Made by a program: the position numbers and the translations under genes | NCBI GenBank assembly: GCA_934098505.1 | Contig: CAKOOR010000001.1 | Span: 1-64,000, forward strand | Origin: an uncultured Bacilli bacterium | Lineage (GTDB): Bacteria; Bacillota_I; Bacilli_A; RF39; UBA660 | Length of the DNA stretch: 64,000 nt | Direction of reading: 5' to 3' | The notes under the pieces: generated by a model | Database searches by the model: none | Seen by the model: the letters and a program-made list of their open reading frames with translations, nothing else | What the model was told of the DNA's origin: nothing | Shown: positions 16,656 to 25,319 of the stretch, piece after piece | Numbering within the stretch: the stretch's first letter is position 1 | Layout: the number at the start of each line of letters is the position of its first letter

Positions 16656-17873
16656 ATGAATGATGATAGAATTAGTAAACATCTAGAGTTTAAAGATGGT
16701 CTTAAGGCTTATAAAGAATATTTAAGTAAATTAAATATGGAGGCTAAAAAGAAATTAGATAATCTTAATAATAAAAGTCTTTGGGAAAAAATTTTTTCTT
16801 TGAAATTTTTAGATATAATAAATTTAAATGACAAAATTAAGAAAAGAGAAAAAAACTTAAAAATAACTGCTGAGATTATGGAGTTAGACTGTCCAGCTCA
16901 TAGAAGTGTAGATACGATAGCTTATGAAAATGAGGCTGTTATTGCCGCTTTGAATGCCTTACCGGTTTTAGATGAAATGGCCGAAAAAAAGATTAGTGCG
17001 TCTTTCGTTAATGAAGAAAGTAAAAAATTTGCTGAAGAAAAAAAATCTATCGAAAAGGATCGAAAAAGCGAAAGAGAATTGGTGGCTAGTATTACTCCTA
17101 ATTCTGGCTTTGTTAAAGTTGGGGATAATGAATATAAAAGATTGGCCGAGTTATTTGAAGAATCCCTAGGAGATTTATCCGTATTTGATTTAAAAATTAA
17201 TACTAATCATCAAAATGTGGATGCTAAATTAGCTGAAAGTTTAATTGCTAAGGAAATATCTTTGCTTAATGATTATAAAAAATATGTTTTGGAAGGTAAA
17301 ATGTCTGAATTAGAAAGTTTACCGCTTAAAAACGTTGATAGAGTAAAAGATATCCTTGTTTTGCATGCTAAAAATAAGTTTTGTTTGGACAAATTAAAAG
17401 AATTATTTGGTATTATGCCAAAGAAAAATACCGAAACTTGTAAATTAATTACGGAAAATATTGCACATTATCAAGAAAAAGTGGACAGAGTTGAAAAAAA
17501 ACTTAATATTGATTTTAATAAGTTAGCCGTTATTATTGAAAAAATCGAAGCTGAAGAACGAAGAAAAAGAGAGGAAGAAGAAGGAAAAAGTTTTAAAAAT
17601 TATTCGCCAGCGCAACAAAAAGAAGTGGCTAAAAAACTGACTTACTTAATTTATTCGAAGATTGATTGTCTAAATAAAGGCGAAGATACTTCTTTAGTAG
17701 ATGAAGAAATTACTGAATTATTAGAAAGTGATATAGGTAAATCTTTGGATGCTAATGAAATTTTTAAGGCCCGAAAAGAGGCAACCGAAAAGTATAAATT
17801 TTTTGAAAAAGTACCAGTTGATGACGAAGTCTTTAGGGCTAGTTTAGAAACTAAAACTGGTAAAAAGATGTAA
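16656..17873 (+). CDS. Coiled-coil cytoplasmic hypothetical protein
   Basis: 405 residues, highly charged, helical throughout, without signal or membrane segment. Long heptad-like stretches (KKFAEEKKSIEKDRKSERE; IEKIEAEERRKREEEEGK). AAAAGGAG precedes the ATG. It is 25 nt after the cysteine-rich gene and 30 nt before a membrane protein, so likely an operon. No family recognised. Confidence 0.65.
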   Translation: MNDDRISKHLEFKDGLKAYKEYLSKLNMEAKKKLDNLNNKSLWEKIFSLKFLDIINLNDKIKKREKNLKITAEIMELDCPAHRSVDTIAYENEAVIAALNALPVLDEMAEKKISASFVNEESKKFAEEKKSIEKDRKSERELVASITPNSGFVKVGDNEYKRLAELFEESLGDLSVFDLKINTNHQNVDAKLAESLIAKEISLLNDYKKYVLEGKMSELESLPLKNVDRVKDILVLHAKNKFCLDKLKELFGIMPKKNTETCKLITENIAHYQEKVDRVEKKLNIDFNKLAVIIEKIEAEERRKREEEEGKSFKNYSPAQQKEVAKKLTYLIYSKIDCLNKGEDTSLVDEEITELLESDIGKSLDANEIFKARKEATEKYKFFEKVPVDDEVFRASLETKTGKKM

Positions 17874-17903
17874 TAAAAATAAATAAAAGAAAGAGGAAAA
17901 ATT

Positions 17904-18503
17904 ATGAAAAATATGGAAAATAAGAAAAATATTATTATAGGATGCCTGATTGGAGGCTTAGTTATTTTAGCAGGAGTTATATTTGTGGTTACTAGTAACA
18001 AAGAAAGTAAAACAAATGAAACTCTCCAAACGGCCGGTGATATTAAAAAAATGCTAAAAACTATTTATAAAAATTTAGCTAATGAATTACCAGAACTTAC
18101 TACGGAAGAAATAAATTTAAAAGAAAGTGAACTAGTAGAATCTTTAACCGGTTTAAAAAGTACAGATGATATTAATACCTTGGTAGTATCCGAACCAGTA
18201 ATGGGTTCTCAAGCCCTAGAAGTAGCCGTAATTAAAACGAAAGAAAAAACCGATATTACTAGTATGATGCAAAATATTAAAGATAATGTTGATATGAGTA
18301 GATGGATCTGTGTTTCGGCGGAAAAACTTTATGTTGTAAGTAGTGGCGATGTTATATTTATGGTTATGGCTGATAGTGATTGGGCTAAGAGTATTTATGA
18401 TGAATTTGTAAAATATATGGATAATAAAGTTGGAGAAACTCTAGAAAAGGGTGCGACTTTGGAAGAATTGCCTGATGAATATAATGGAGCAGTAGCAGAA
18501 TAG
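17904..18503 (+). CDS. DUF4358-like membrane-anchored protein
   Basis: 199 residues. One N-terminal membrane helix (about 8-30), then an external domain whose pattern (GSQALEVAVIKTKEKTDI, MQNIKDNVD) resembles the DUF4358 family, which in Bacillota often sits beside MBOAT acyltransferases. Here the MBOAT gene starts 45 nt downstream, past a terminator. The family's function is not known. An accessory role in polymer O-acetylation is inferred from context. The assignment to DUF4358 is by eye. Confidence 0.6.
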   Translation: MKNMENKKNIIIGCLIGGLVILAGVIFVVTSNKESKTNETLQTAGDIKKMLKTIYKNLANELPELTTEEINLKESELVESLTGLKSTDDINTLVVSEPVMGSQALEVAVIKTKEKTDITSMMQNIKDNVDMSRWICVSAEKLYVVSSGDVIFMVMADSDWAKSIYDEFVKYMDNKVGETLEKGATLEELPDEYNGAVAE

Positions 18504-18527
18504 GCTTTCTTAAAGAAGGCCTTTTTT
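18502..18527 (+). terminator. Terminator between the DUF4358-like gene and the MBOAT gene
   Basis: AGGCTTTCTT / AAGAAGGCCT hairpin followed by TTTTTT. It begins inside the stop codon. Confidence 0.7.
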
Positions 18528-18547
18528 CTAAATAAGAAGGTGATATT

Positions 18548-19939
18548 ATGTTATTTACAAGTATTAGTTTTTTATATTATTTTTTACCAATAGTATTATT
18601 AGGATATTTTATAGTACCCAATAAAATAAAGAATTATTGGTTATTAATTAGTTCATTAATATTTTATTTATATGGTGATAGTAAATATTTATTATTAATG
18701 ATTAGTGAAATATTTATTTGTTATATCGGGGGCTTAGTATTAGAAAAACATAAGAATAAATATTTATTAACATTGTTTTTAGTTATTCATTTAGGACTAT
18801 TAGGTTATTTTAAATATATTGACTTTTTAATTAGGAGTATTAATAATGTATTTAATAGTAATCTTAAGTTATTAAATGTATTATTACCTATAGGGATATC
18901 TTTTTATACTTTTCAAATAATTAGTTATTTAATTGATGTTTATCGGGGAAAAATAAAAGCTCAAGATAACTTTTTTAACTTAGCCACTTATGTTTCCTTA
19001 TTTCCTCAGTTAATTGCGGGTCCTATCGTAAGATATGAAGATATTAATGATAATTTAGAAAAGAAAGATATTAGCCTAGAAAATGCTGCTTTGGGGATTA
19101 AAAGATTTACCATTGGTTTAGGAAAAAAAGTTTTAATTGCTAATGTCTTAGGAAGTTTTTGTACTAGTTATTTAAATAGTCCTGATAAAAGTGTGGTCTT
19201 TAGTTTCTTTTATATGCTTTGTTATACCATGCAAGTATTTTTTGATTTTGCTGGTTATAGTGATATGGCTATTGGTTTAGGAAAAATATTAGGTTTTAAC
19301 TTCTTAGAAAACTTTAATTATCCCTTTATTTCCAAAAGTATTACCGAATTTTGGCAAAGATGGCATATTAGTCTTGGTTCTTGGTTTCGAGATTATGTTT
19401 ATATCCCCTTAGGAGGTAGTAGAGTAAACAAATACAAATTAATAAGAAATATTCTAGTTGTTTGGACTTTAACTGGCCTATGGCATGGAGCCGCTTGGAA
19501 TTTCATGATTTGGGGCCTTTATTTTGGTATTATTTTATTAATTGAAAAACTGATTTTAAAAAAATATTTAGATAAGATGCCTAATATTTTAAAACATCTT
19601 TATGTTTTATTAATTGTCGGTTTAAGTTTTGTTATCTTTGGGGCAGATAATATGACTAGAGCATTTGATATTCTAAAGAATATAGTAGGATTAAATGGTT
19701 TACCATTTTATAATAAAATAACTGGATATTATTTAAGAAACTATATAATAATTATTATATTAGGTATTTTATTTAGTATGCCAATTATAAAAAATATTAT
19801 AGAAAGATTAAAAAAGAAAGATAGTATTAAAAAAATTATTAATTTAGGAGAAATAGTCTTAATATTAATTATTTTCTTATTAGTGACATCGAGTTTAATT
19901 GATAATTCTTATAATCCTTTTCTTTATTTTCGCTTTTGA
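18548..19939 (+). CDS. MBOAT family O-acyltransferase (AlgI/DltB-like)
   Basis: 463 residues with about eleven membrane helices. Carries the family core: QLIAGPIVRYEDI, FFDFAGYSDMAIGLGKILGF, FWQRWHISLGSWFRDYVYIP and LTGLWHGAAWNFMIWGLYFG, the last with the active-site His. Such proteins pass acyl groups across the membrane to extracellular polysaccharides. The partner encoded by the overlapping next gene is an SGNH/DHHW protein, so this looks like a two-component O-acetylation machine (as AlgI with AlgJ/AlgX). AGAAGGTGAT precedes the ATG. Confidence 0.92.
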   Translation: MLFTSISFLYYFLPIVLLGYFIVPNKIKNYWLLISSLIFYLYGDSKYLLLMISEIFICYIGGLVLEKHKNKYLLTLFLVIHLGLLGYFKYIDFLIRSINNVFNSNLKLLNVLLPIGISFYTFQIISYLIDVYRGKIKAQDNFFNLATYVSLFPQLIAGPIVRYEDINDNLEKKDISLENAALGIKRFTIGLGKKVLIANVLGSFCTSYLNSPDKSVVFSFFYMLCYTMQVFFDFAGYSDMAIGLGKILGFNFLENFNYPFISKSITEFWQRWHISLGSWFRDYVYIPLGGSRVNKYKLIRNILVVWTLTGLWHGAAWNFMIWGLYFGIILLIEKLILKKYLDKMPNILKHLYVLLIVGLSFVIFGADNMTRAFDILKNIVGLNGLPFYNKITGYYLRNYIIIIILGILFSMPIIKNIIERLKKKDSIKKIINLGEIVLILIIFLLVTSSLIDNSYNPFLYFRF

Positions 19940-19947
19940 GGTTAATT

Positions 19948-21021
19948 ATGCAGGATAATGTAAAAAACAAAGTAGTAGTTATTTTATTTGGACTTATTAT
20001 TTATGGTTTCTTTTTTCTAAACTTAGTAGCACCCGATAAGAAATCATCAGTTTCCGAAAGAAGAAAATTAGAACAATTTCCAAAAGTATCTTTAAAGGCA
20101 ATTATTAATGGGGATTTCTTTAAGAAATTCGATAATTATAGTATGGATCAGTTTTATCAAAGAGAGAAGTTTAGAAGATTAAAGATTAAAACGGATATGT
20201 TATTATTAGGTAATTATAATAATATGCAAATAGATAAAGATTATATTTATGAATCCCTATATCCTCTTAATGAAAACTCCGTTAGTAACTTAGTTAGTAA
20301 AATTAATAATATAATAGATTCATATCTTGATGATACTAATAAAGTATATTATTCTTTAATTCCTGATAAAGGGTATTATATTAATAATTCTTTAAAACTA
20401 GATTATACTAAGTTAGTTTCTTTATATAAGAGTGTTAAAGGTAATTATATAGATTTATTTAATATATTAAGTTTAGATGATTATTATAAAAGTGATACCC
20501 ATTGGAAAGAAGAAAATTTATTAAAAGTAGGAAAAGCACTAGCAAGTAAAATGGATTTTACTTTTGATGATAATATTAGTTTTAAAGATGTAGTAGGTTT
20601 TAATGGGGTATATGGTAGTAGATTAGTGTTGGATAAAGATTTAGATAAGATTGTCGTTGCAGAAAGTGCTTTTATAAATAATGCTGTAGTTTATGATTTA
20701 ACTAGTAATAAAAAAATAGATGTTTATAATTATGATAAAATTAATTCTTTAGATAAGTATGATATATATTTAAATGGTGCTAGTGGGTTATTAAAGATAG
20801 ATAATTTATTAGAAAATAATGGAAAAAGACTTATTATATTTAGAGATTCTTATACTAGTAGTTTAGCACCTTTATTAATTAGTGGTTATAAAGAAATTAT
20901 TTTAGTAGATACTAGATATATTTCACCTAAGATTTTAAATAATTATATTAATTTTAAAGATGCTGATATATTATTTTTATACGGAGCAATTATGGCTAAT
21001 AATAGTTATACGATAAGATAA
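19948..21021 (+). CDS. DHHW/SGNH-type polysaccharide O-acetyltransferase partner
   Basis: 357 residues from ATG 19948, chosen because GAGG lies six bases upstream; the frame stays open to a TTG four bases inside the MBOAT gene. N-terminal membrane anchor (about 7-25), then an external AlgJ/AlgX-like domain with KSDTHWKEEN (the DxHW catalytic pair) and IIFRDSYTSSLAPLL (SGNH block with the serine). It would take the acyl group delivered by the MBOAT partner and place it on an exported polysaccharide. The acceptor is unknown; teichoic-acid-like polymers attached by the LCP proteins are possible. Confidence 0.85.
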   Translation: MQDNVKNKVVVILFGLIIYGFFFLNLVAPDKKSSVSERRKLEQFPKVSLKAIINGDFFKKFDNYSMDQFYQREKFRRLKIKTDMLLLGNYNNMQIDKDYIYESLYPLNENSVSNLVSKINNIIDSYLDDTNKVYYSLIPDKGYYINNSLKLDYTKLVSLYKSVKGNYIDLFNILSLDDYYKSDTHWKEENLLKVGKALASKMDFTFDDNISFKDVVGFNGVYGSRLVLDKDLDKIVVAESAFINNAVVYDLTSNKKIDVYNYDKINSLDKYDIYLNGASGLLKIDNLLENNGKRLIIFRDSYTSSLAPLLISGYKEIILVDTRYISPKILNNYINFKDADILFLYGAIMANNSYTIR

Positions 21022-21074
21022 ATGTAGTAGTTATTTGTTATATTAATTCATAAAATACTTTAGGAGGTAATTTT

Positions 21075-21818
21075 ATGAATAAGGGAGTAGTAAGTGGTTG
21101 TTGTCTAGATGTCGATAGATTACTTGCTTTAGCAAGAACTACTGGTCCCACTGGACCAACGGGTCCTAGCGGAGGACCAACCGGACCAATAGGCCCAACT
21201 GGACCTCAAGGTATACAAGGACCAACCGGACCAACTGGTCCAACGGGTCCACAAGGGGTCGCAGGACCTCAAGGAATTCAAGGACCAACCGGACCAACTG
21301 GCCCAACAGGTCCACAAGGAGTAGCCGGACCTCAAGGAATTCAAGGTATACAAGGACCGACTGGCCCCACGGGACCACAAGGCGAAGCCGGAGCCCAAGG
21401 AATCCAAGGTTTACAAGGGCCAACTGGACCAACCGGACCACAAGGTGAAGCCGGAACTCAAGGAATCCAAGGTATACAAGGACCAACAGGTCCAACAGGG
21501 CCTCAAGGTGAGGCCGGAGCCCAAGGAATTCAAGGCATACAAGGGCCAACTGGACCAACCGGACCACAAGGTGAAGCCGGAACTCAAGGAATCCAAGGTA
21601 TACAAGGACCAACAGGTCCAACAGGGCCTCAAGGTGAGGCCGGAGCCCAAGGTGCCGCAGGCGAAACTCCAACTTTATCAATCGGAACAGTATCTAGTGG
21701 AGAAAGTGCCTCAGCAACTATTACTGGTGCCGCGCCAAATTATGTTTTAAATTTAGTATTACCAATTGGTCCAACGGGTCCAACCGGACCAACCGGACCA
21801 CAAGGGGCCGCGGGATAG
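21075..21818 (+). CDS. Collagen-like Gly-X-Y repeat surface protein (BclA-like)
   Basis: 247 residues. A short N-terminus (MNKGVVSGCCLDVDRLLALA, with a vicinal Cys pair) is followed by about 55 G-X-Y triplets built of GPTGPTGPQG, GIQG and GEAG units, a non-collagen segment (LSIGTVSSGESASATITGA ... YVLNLVLP) and a final collagen block. Such proteins form trimeric filaments on the cell or spore surface. There is no classical signal peptide, as with exosporium collagen proteins. Base composition is much more GC-rich than its neighbours, forced by GPx codons and possibly by transfer. Strong AGGAGG site. Confidence 0.88.
   Translation: MNKGVVSGCCLDVDRLLALARTTGPTGPTGPSGGPTGPIGPTGPQGIQGPTGPTGPTGPQGVAGPQGIQGPTGPTGPTGPQGVAGPQGIQGIQGPTGPTGPQGEAGAQGIQGLQGPTGPTGPQGEAGTQGIQGIQGPTGPTGPQGEAGAQGIQGIQGPTGPTGPQGEAGTQGIQGIQGPTGPTGPQGEAGAQGAAGETPTLSIGTVSSGESASATITGAAPNYVLNLVLPIGPTGPTGPTGPQGAAG
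21421..21652 (+). repeat. 126-bp tandem repeat inside the collagen-like gene
   Basis: The 106 bases from 21421 reappear from 21547 without change that I can see, a period of 126 bp (42 residues). Near-identity at synonymous positions points to recent duplication, so length is probably variable between strains. Confidence 0.8.
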
Positions 21819-21820
21819 AT

Positions 21821-21847
21821 AAAAAAGCATCACTTGGATGCTTTTTT
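21821..21847. terminator. Bidirectional terminator after the collagen-like gene
   Basis: AAAAAAGCATC / GATGCTTTTTT hairpin with an ACTTG loop, serving the collagen-like gene and the convergent phosphoesterase gene. Confidence 0.8.
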
Positions 21848-22895
21848 ACTTACGATTAAATTTAGCATTAAACTTATCAATTGGACTTAAATTGTCTTTA
21901 GTACGGCTTAGAATAAGAGGCATCTCTTTAATACCTTTTTGGGCAATACTAGGAGTGTGTTCGTTATTAATAATAGTATCTTCTGTTTTACGATTATTGT
22001 TAATATCATAATGAACATCACTGATGACTGCCATATTTAAACTTGGAAGCAATTGTTTAATATTAACATGAGTTATTATACCCTTATTAAAATTAAAGGT
22101 TATTTCTAAGGCAGAAGGTGCAGGACAAAGAATATCAGAAATAGTTGGAATATAAATGCTAAGAATACCATTGTTAACAGTGGTTTTATAATTATGATAA
22201 TGACCATTTAAGATAATACTAGCACTGTTACTTAACAGACAACCTGTTTGGGTTGGATGATGTAAAACAATTCTATCATTTTTAAGACAGATTGTTTGTG
22301 AAGTATAATTTTTCATAACAACGTCTTGACGGTAATTAGCAAGAATATTTCTTAAATCAATACCTCTATTATTTAAGGCTGAAATATCATGATCGCCACC
22401 AACAGCATAAGTAATTATACTTTTATCAAATGGATAATTTTTTAGAAAATATTCAATTTGTTCATAGGGCTCACTAATGGTTTTTTCACCCTTAGAAAAA
22501 GTACCATCAATAATATCACCACCACATAAAATAGTATGAATAGAATTTTTAGCACAGTAGTCAAATACTTTATCTAAAAGTCCAGGATGCTCATCAATAT
22601 TACCATAATGTATATCAGAAATAGCAACAACCTTAAGAGAATAAGAACCAGGAGTAGTAAACAACACAATGTCTTTTTCTGTATTAAGTTCATTCATTTC
22701 TCCTAAACTAAAAACTTGCTTATAAAGAATATCTCCTGTTTCATAGTAAGCTTTTTTAAAAGTTATGCCTTTATTTTGAAGGACAGTTAAATAATTATAT
22801 AATTGTTTATTAGAAATATTTAAAGTTTCACAAATTTCATTACATGTTTTTCTTTGTTTAATTAAATTTAAAAGTAATTCCGTTTTCTCATTCAT
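21846..22895 (-). CDS. Metallophosphoesterase with N-terminal helix-turn-helix
   Basis: 349 residues. The first ~60 form a helix-turn-helix-like unit (RKTCNEICETLNISNKQLYNYL). Then a calcineurin-type metallophosphoesterase core: ISDIHYGN, CGGDIIDG, VGGDHD (in place of the usual GNHD), LHHPTQ and LNGHYHNY, supplying the metal ligands. The substrate cannot be predicted. The helix-turn-helix joined to a phosphoesterase is uncommon and could mean nucleic-acid or nucleotide substrates. No signal peptide. Confidence 0.82.
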   Translation of the reverse strand: MNEKTELLLNLIKQRKTCNEICETLNISNKQLYNYLTVLQNKGITFKKAYYETGDILYKQVFSLGEMNELNTEKDIVLFTTPGSYSLKVVAISDIHYGNIDEHPGLLDKVFDYCAKNSIHTILCGGDIIDGTFSKGEKTISEPYEQIEYFLKNYPFDKSIITYAVGGDHDISALNNRGIDLRNILANYRQDVVMKNYTSQTICLKNDRIVLHHPTQTGCLLSNSASIILNGHYHNYKTTVNNGILSIYIPTISDILCPAPSALEITFNFNKGIITHVNIKQLLPSLNMAVISDVHYDINNNRKTEDTIINNEHTPSIAQKGIKEMPLILSRTKDNLSPIDKFNAKFNRK

Positions 22896-22996
22896 TATAA
22901 TCCCTCTTTTATAAGTCTTTATATAGTATCATACTAGTATTTTAAATGCAATTCATTTTTTTAAAAGTTTAAAATATCATATATTAGGTGATAATT

Positions 22997-24073
22997 TTGA
23001 AAATTTGTGTATATGCTATTTGTAAGAATGAAGAAAAGTTTATAAAAAGATGGTATGATTCGGTAAAGATGGCAGATGGAATATATGTTTTAGATACCGG
23101 TTCTACTGATAACTCTGTTAAGTTATTAAAGTCTTTAGGAGTTACGGTTAAACAAGAAATAATAAAACCATGGCGTTTTGATGTATCCCGCAATAAATCT
23201 TTAGAGATGATACCTGATGATTATGATATCTGCATTTGCCTAGATTTAGATGAAGTTTTAGTAAGTGGTTGGTATGATGTAGTACAAGCCCTTTGGAAGG
23301 ATGGTTTAACAAGAATTAGATATGTTTATAATTGGTCATTAGATAAAAATAATAATCCTATAATAAGTTTTTATGGCGAAAAAATTCATGCGAGAAAAGG
23401 TTTTACTTGGGTTAATCCCGTTCATGAAATATTAGAATATAAGGGGGAAGAAAAATATTTATATACTGAAAAAATAATAGTTAATCATTATCCTGATAGT
23501 ACTAAGAGTAGAAGTTCTTATTTACCCTTATTAGAACTAGCCATAAAAGAAAATCCCGAAAATGACCGTAATATGCATTACTTAGGAAGAGAATATATGT
23601 ATTATGGTAAGTATGAAGAAGCCATTACTACTTTAGAAAAACATTTAAATTTAAAAAGTGCTACTTGGAAAGATGAAAGATGTGCCTCAATGCGTTTTAT
23701 TGCAAGAATTTATATGAAATTAAATCGTCCTAAAGAGGCTTTAATGTGGGCAAATATGGCGATAAAAGAAAGTCCTTATCTTAGAGATCCTTATATGGAA
23801 AAAGCCTTAATTACTTATGAATTAAAAGATTATAAAGAAACCGAAAAACTATGTTTAGAGGCTTTAAAAATTAAGAAACATCCCAAAACTTATATTAATG
23901 AGGCTTTCACTACGGATTTAAATATATATGATATCTTAGCTGTGGTTTGTTTTAATAATGGTAAATATCGAAGTTCTTTAAGATATATAAATAAAGCTTT
24001 AGAATTAGATAAAGATAATGAAAGATTAAATAATAATAAGAAACTAATAGAAAAGTATATAAACCAAAGTTAG
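22997..24073 (+). CDS. GT2-like glycosyltransferase with TPR repeats
   Basis: 358 residues from TTG 22997, supported by AGGTGAT five bases upstream and by the family start KICVYAICKNEEKFI; an in-frame GTG at 22988 lies within the ribosome site. The N-terminal GT-A domain has VLDTGSTDNSVKLLKSLGV and CLDLDEVL (DxD region). The C-terminal half (about 190-350) has TPR-type helices (MHYLGREYMYYGKYEEAITTL and repeats). This architecture is common in Bacillota and may glycosylate a protein or envelope polymer. Acceptor unknown. Confidence 0.85.
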   Translation: MKICVYAICKNEEKFIKRWYDSVKMADGIYVLDTGSTDNSVKLLKSLGVTVKQEIIKPWRFDVSRNKSLEMIPDDYDICICLDLDEVLVSGWYDVVQALWKDGLTRIRYVYNWSLDKNNNPIISFYGEKIHARKGFTWVNPVHEILEYKGEEKYLYTEKIIVNHYPDSTKSRSSYLPLLELAIKENPENDRNMHYLGREYMYYGKYEEAITTLEKHLNLKSATWKDERCASMRFIARIYMKLNRPKEALMWANMAIKESPYLRDPYMEKALITYELKDYKETEKLCLEALKIKKHPKTYINEAFTTDLNIYDILAVVCFNNGKYRSSLRYINKALELDKDNERLNNNKKLIEKYINQS

Positions 24074-24105
24074 TATGCTATAATATTTTTGAAAGTGAGT
24101 AGTTT

Positions 24106-24570
24106 ATGAAATTAGAATATACGATAACACCTAACTTATATAGAGAATATGCTTATAAAGTAAGATATAAGTATCTTCTTATATTAGGAAGTATTTTATC
24201 TTTAATAGAGTTTATTTTAGGCATATATAATAGGGACTTTTTAACAATTGGATTAAGCATAATAAATATTTTGATTTTTTTTAGCATTCCTCTTATTAAT
24301 GCAAAACTTTATTTTTTAATTAATAAAACTTATTTAGAAAATTATACTAAGTCCCGATTATATTTTAAAGATAATATTATTATAGAAGAAGGTAATAATC
24401 ATTTAGAATATAGTTATAGTCTTATTAAAAGTATTAAAGAAACACCTAATTTATTAGTCTTAATACTACCTTATAATCAGGCTTTATTAATATCTAAAGT
24501 AGGAGTAAATATTAAAAAGATAAATAGTCTTATTAATTTTCTTAATATTAAAATGAATATTAAATTATAG
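24106..24570 (+). CDS. YcxB-like small membrane protein
   Basis: 154 residues. Two adjacent membrane helices (about 25-45 and 47-70), then a cytoplasmic beta-rich domain with FKDNIIIEEGNNHLEYSYSLIKSIKET, resembling the YcxB-like domain pattern. The role of this family is unknown. An AAGTGAG site precedes the ATG. It follows the GT2-TPR gene by 33 nt and may share its transcript. Confidence 0.6.
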   Translation: MKLEYTITPNLYREYAYKVRYKYLLILGSILSLIEFILGIYNRDFLTIGLSIINILIFFSIPLINAKLYFLINKTYLENYTKSRLYFKDNIIIEEGNNHLEYSYSLIKSIKETPNLLVLILPYNQALLISKVGVNIKKINSLINFLNIKMNIKL

Positions 24571-24645
24571 TGTCAACTAATTTGTTTACTTATTGTTATT
24601 CTTATTTAGATGCGATATAATTTTAGTGTTAAGAAAGTAGGTATT

Positions 24646-25215
24646 ATGAAGATAAGTGTAGGAGTGTCTAATAGACATTGTCATTTAACAAAAGAAGTAT
24701 ATGAGAAGTTATTTGGTAAGAGTGAATTAACTTTTAAAAGAGCCTTAAATCAACCAGGACAATTTGCAGCCGAAGAAACAGTAATTATTAAAGGACCAAA
24801 GGGGTCAATTGAGAAAGTTAGAGTCTTAGGACCTTTCCGTTCTTATAATCAAGTAGAAGTATCAAAAACTGATTCTTATAAGTTAGGAATAAATCCGCCA
24901 GTTAGAAAAAGTGGGCATTTAGACGGCGCTAGCGAACTAGAAATAATTGGTCCTAAAGATAAGATTACTCTTCCTTGTGGGATAATTGCTAATCGTCATA
25001 TTCATATATCTGATGCCCTTGCTAAGGAGTGGGGTGTTGTTGATGATGAGCCCGTTGGAGTGATTATAGATGGTGAAAAGAAAGGGTTAATTGAGGCTTT
25101 CTTTAAAACCAGTAGTGATGGATATTTAGAGATTCACTTAGATACTGATGATGCGAATGGATTTTTACTTAAACAAAATGATACAGTAGAAATTAAATTT
25201 AAGAAAAAAGATTAA
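24646..25215 (+). CDS. pduL: Phosphate propanoyltransferase (PduL-type phosphotransacylase)
   Basis: 189 residues from ATG 24646, which gives the normal family start KISVGVSNRHCHLT; a further ATG 36 bases upstream lacks a ribosome site. Two beta-barrel halves with the metal-binding histidines: SNRHCHL in the first and ANRHIHIS in the second, plus GPFRSYNQVEVS and RKSGHLDGA. It swaps CoA and phosphate on short acyl groups (acetyl- or propionyl-CoA to acyl phosphate) for ATP production by acetate kinase. No microcompartment genes are nearby and there is no N-terminal encapsulation peptide, so it is probably the housekeeping Pta replacement. Confidence 0.92.
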   Translation: MKISVGVSNRHCHLTKEVYEKLFGKSELTFKRALNQPGQFAAEETVIIKGPKGSIEKVRVLGPFRSYNQVEVSKTDSYKLGINPPVRKSGHLDGASELEIIGPKDKITLPCGIIANRHIHISDALAKEWGVVDDEPVGVIIDGEKKGLIEAFFKTSSDGYLEIHLDTDDANGFLLKQNDTVEIKFKKKD

Positions 25216-25249
25216 AGAGAGTTTTTTTAGTTTAAAGACTCTTTTTTTC

Positions 25250-25278
25250 TTGGTAGTTAGTTTTGGGTGTGCTATAAT
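25250..25278 (+). promoter_or_regulatory. Promoter of the dus-rluD-like pair
   Basis: TTGGTA, 17-nt spacer, TATAAT (25273-25278). It follows a stem-loop and T-tract (25214-25250) that ends the pduL transcript. Confidence 0.75.
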
Positions 25279-25319
25279 GAATGTACTTATTTAAGTCGTT
25301 AAAGAAATTGGGTGAAAAA

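Noticed and set aside
21129..21681. Long open frames on the minus strand opposite the collagen-like gene
   Set aside because: They are shadows of the Gly-Pro-Thr triplet repeats; the antisense translations are low-complexity and lack ribosome sites.
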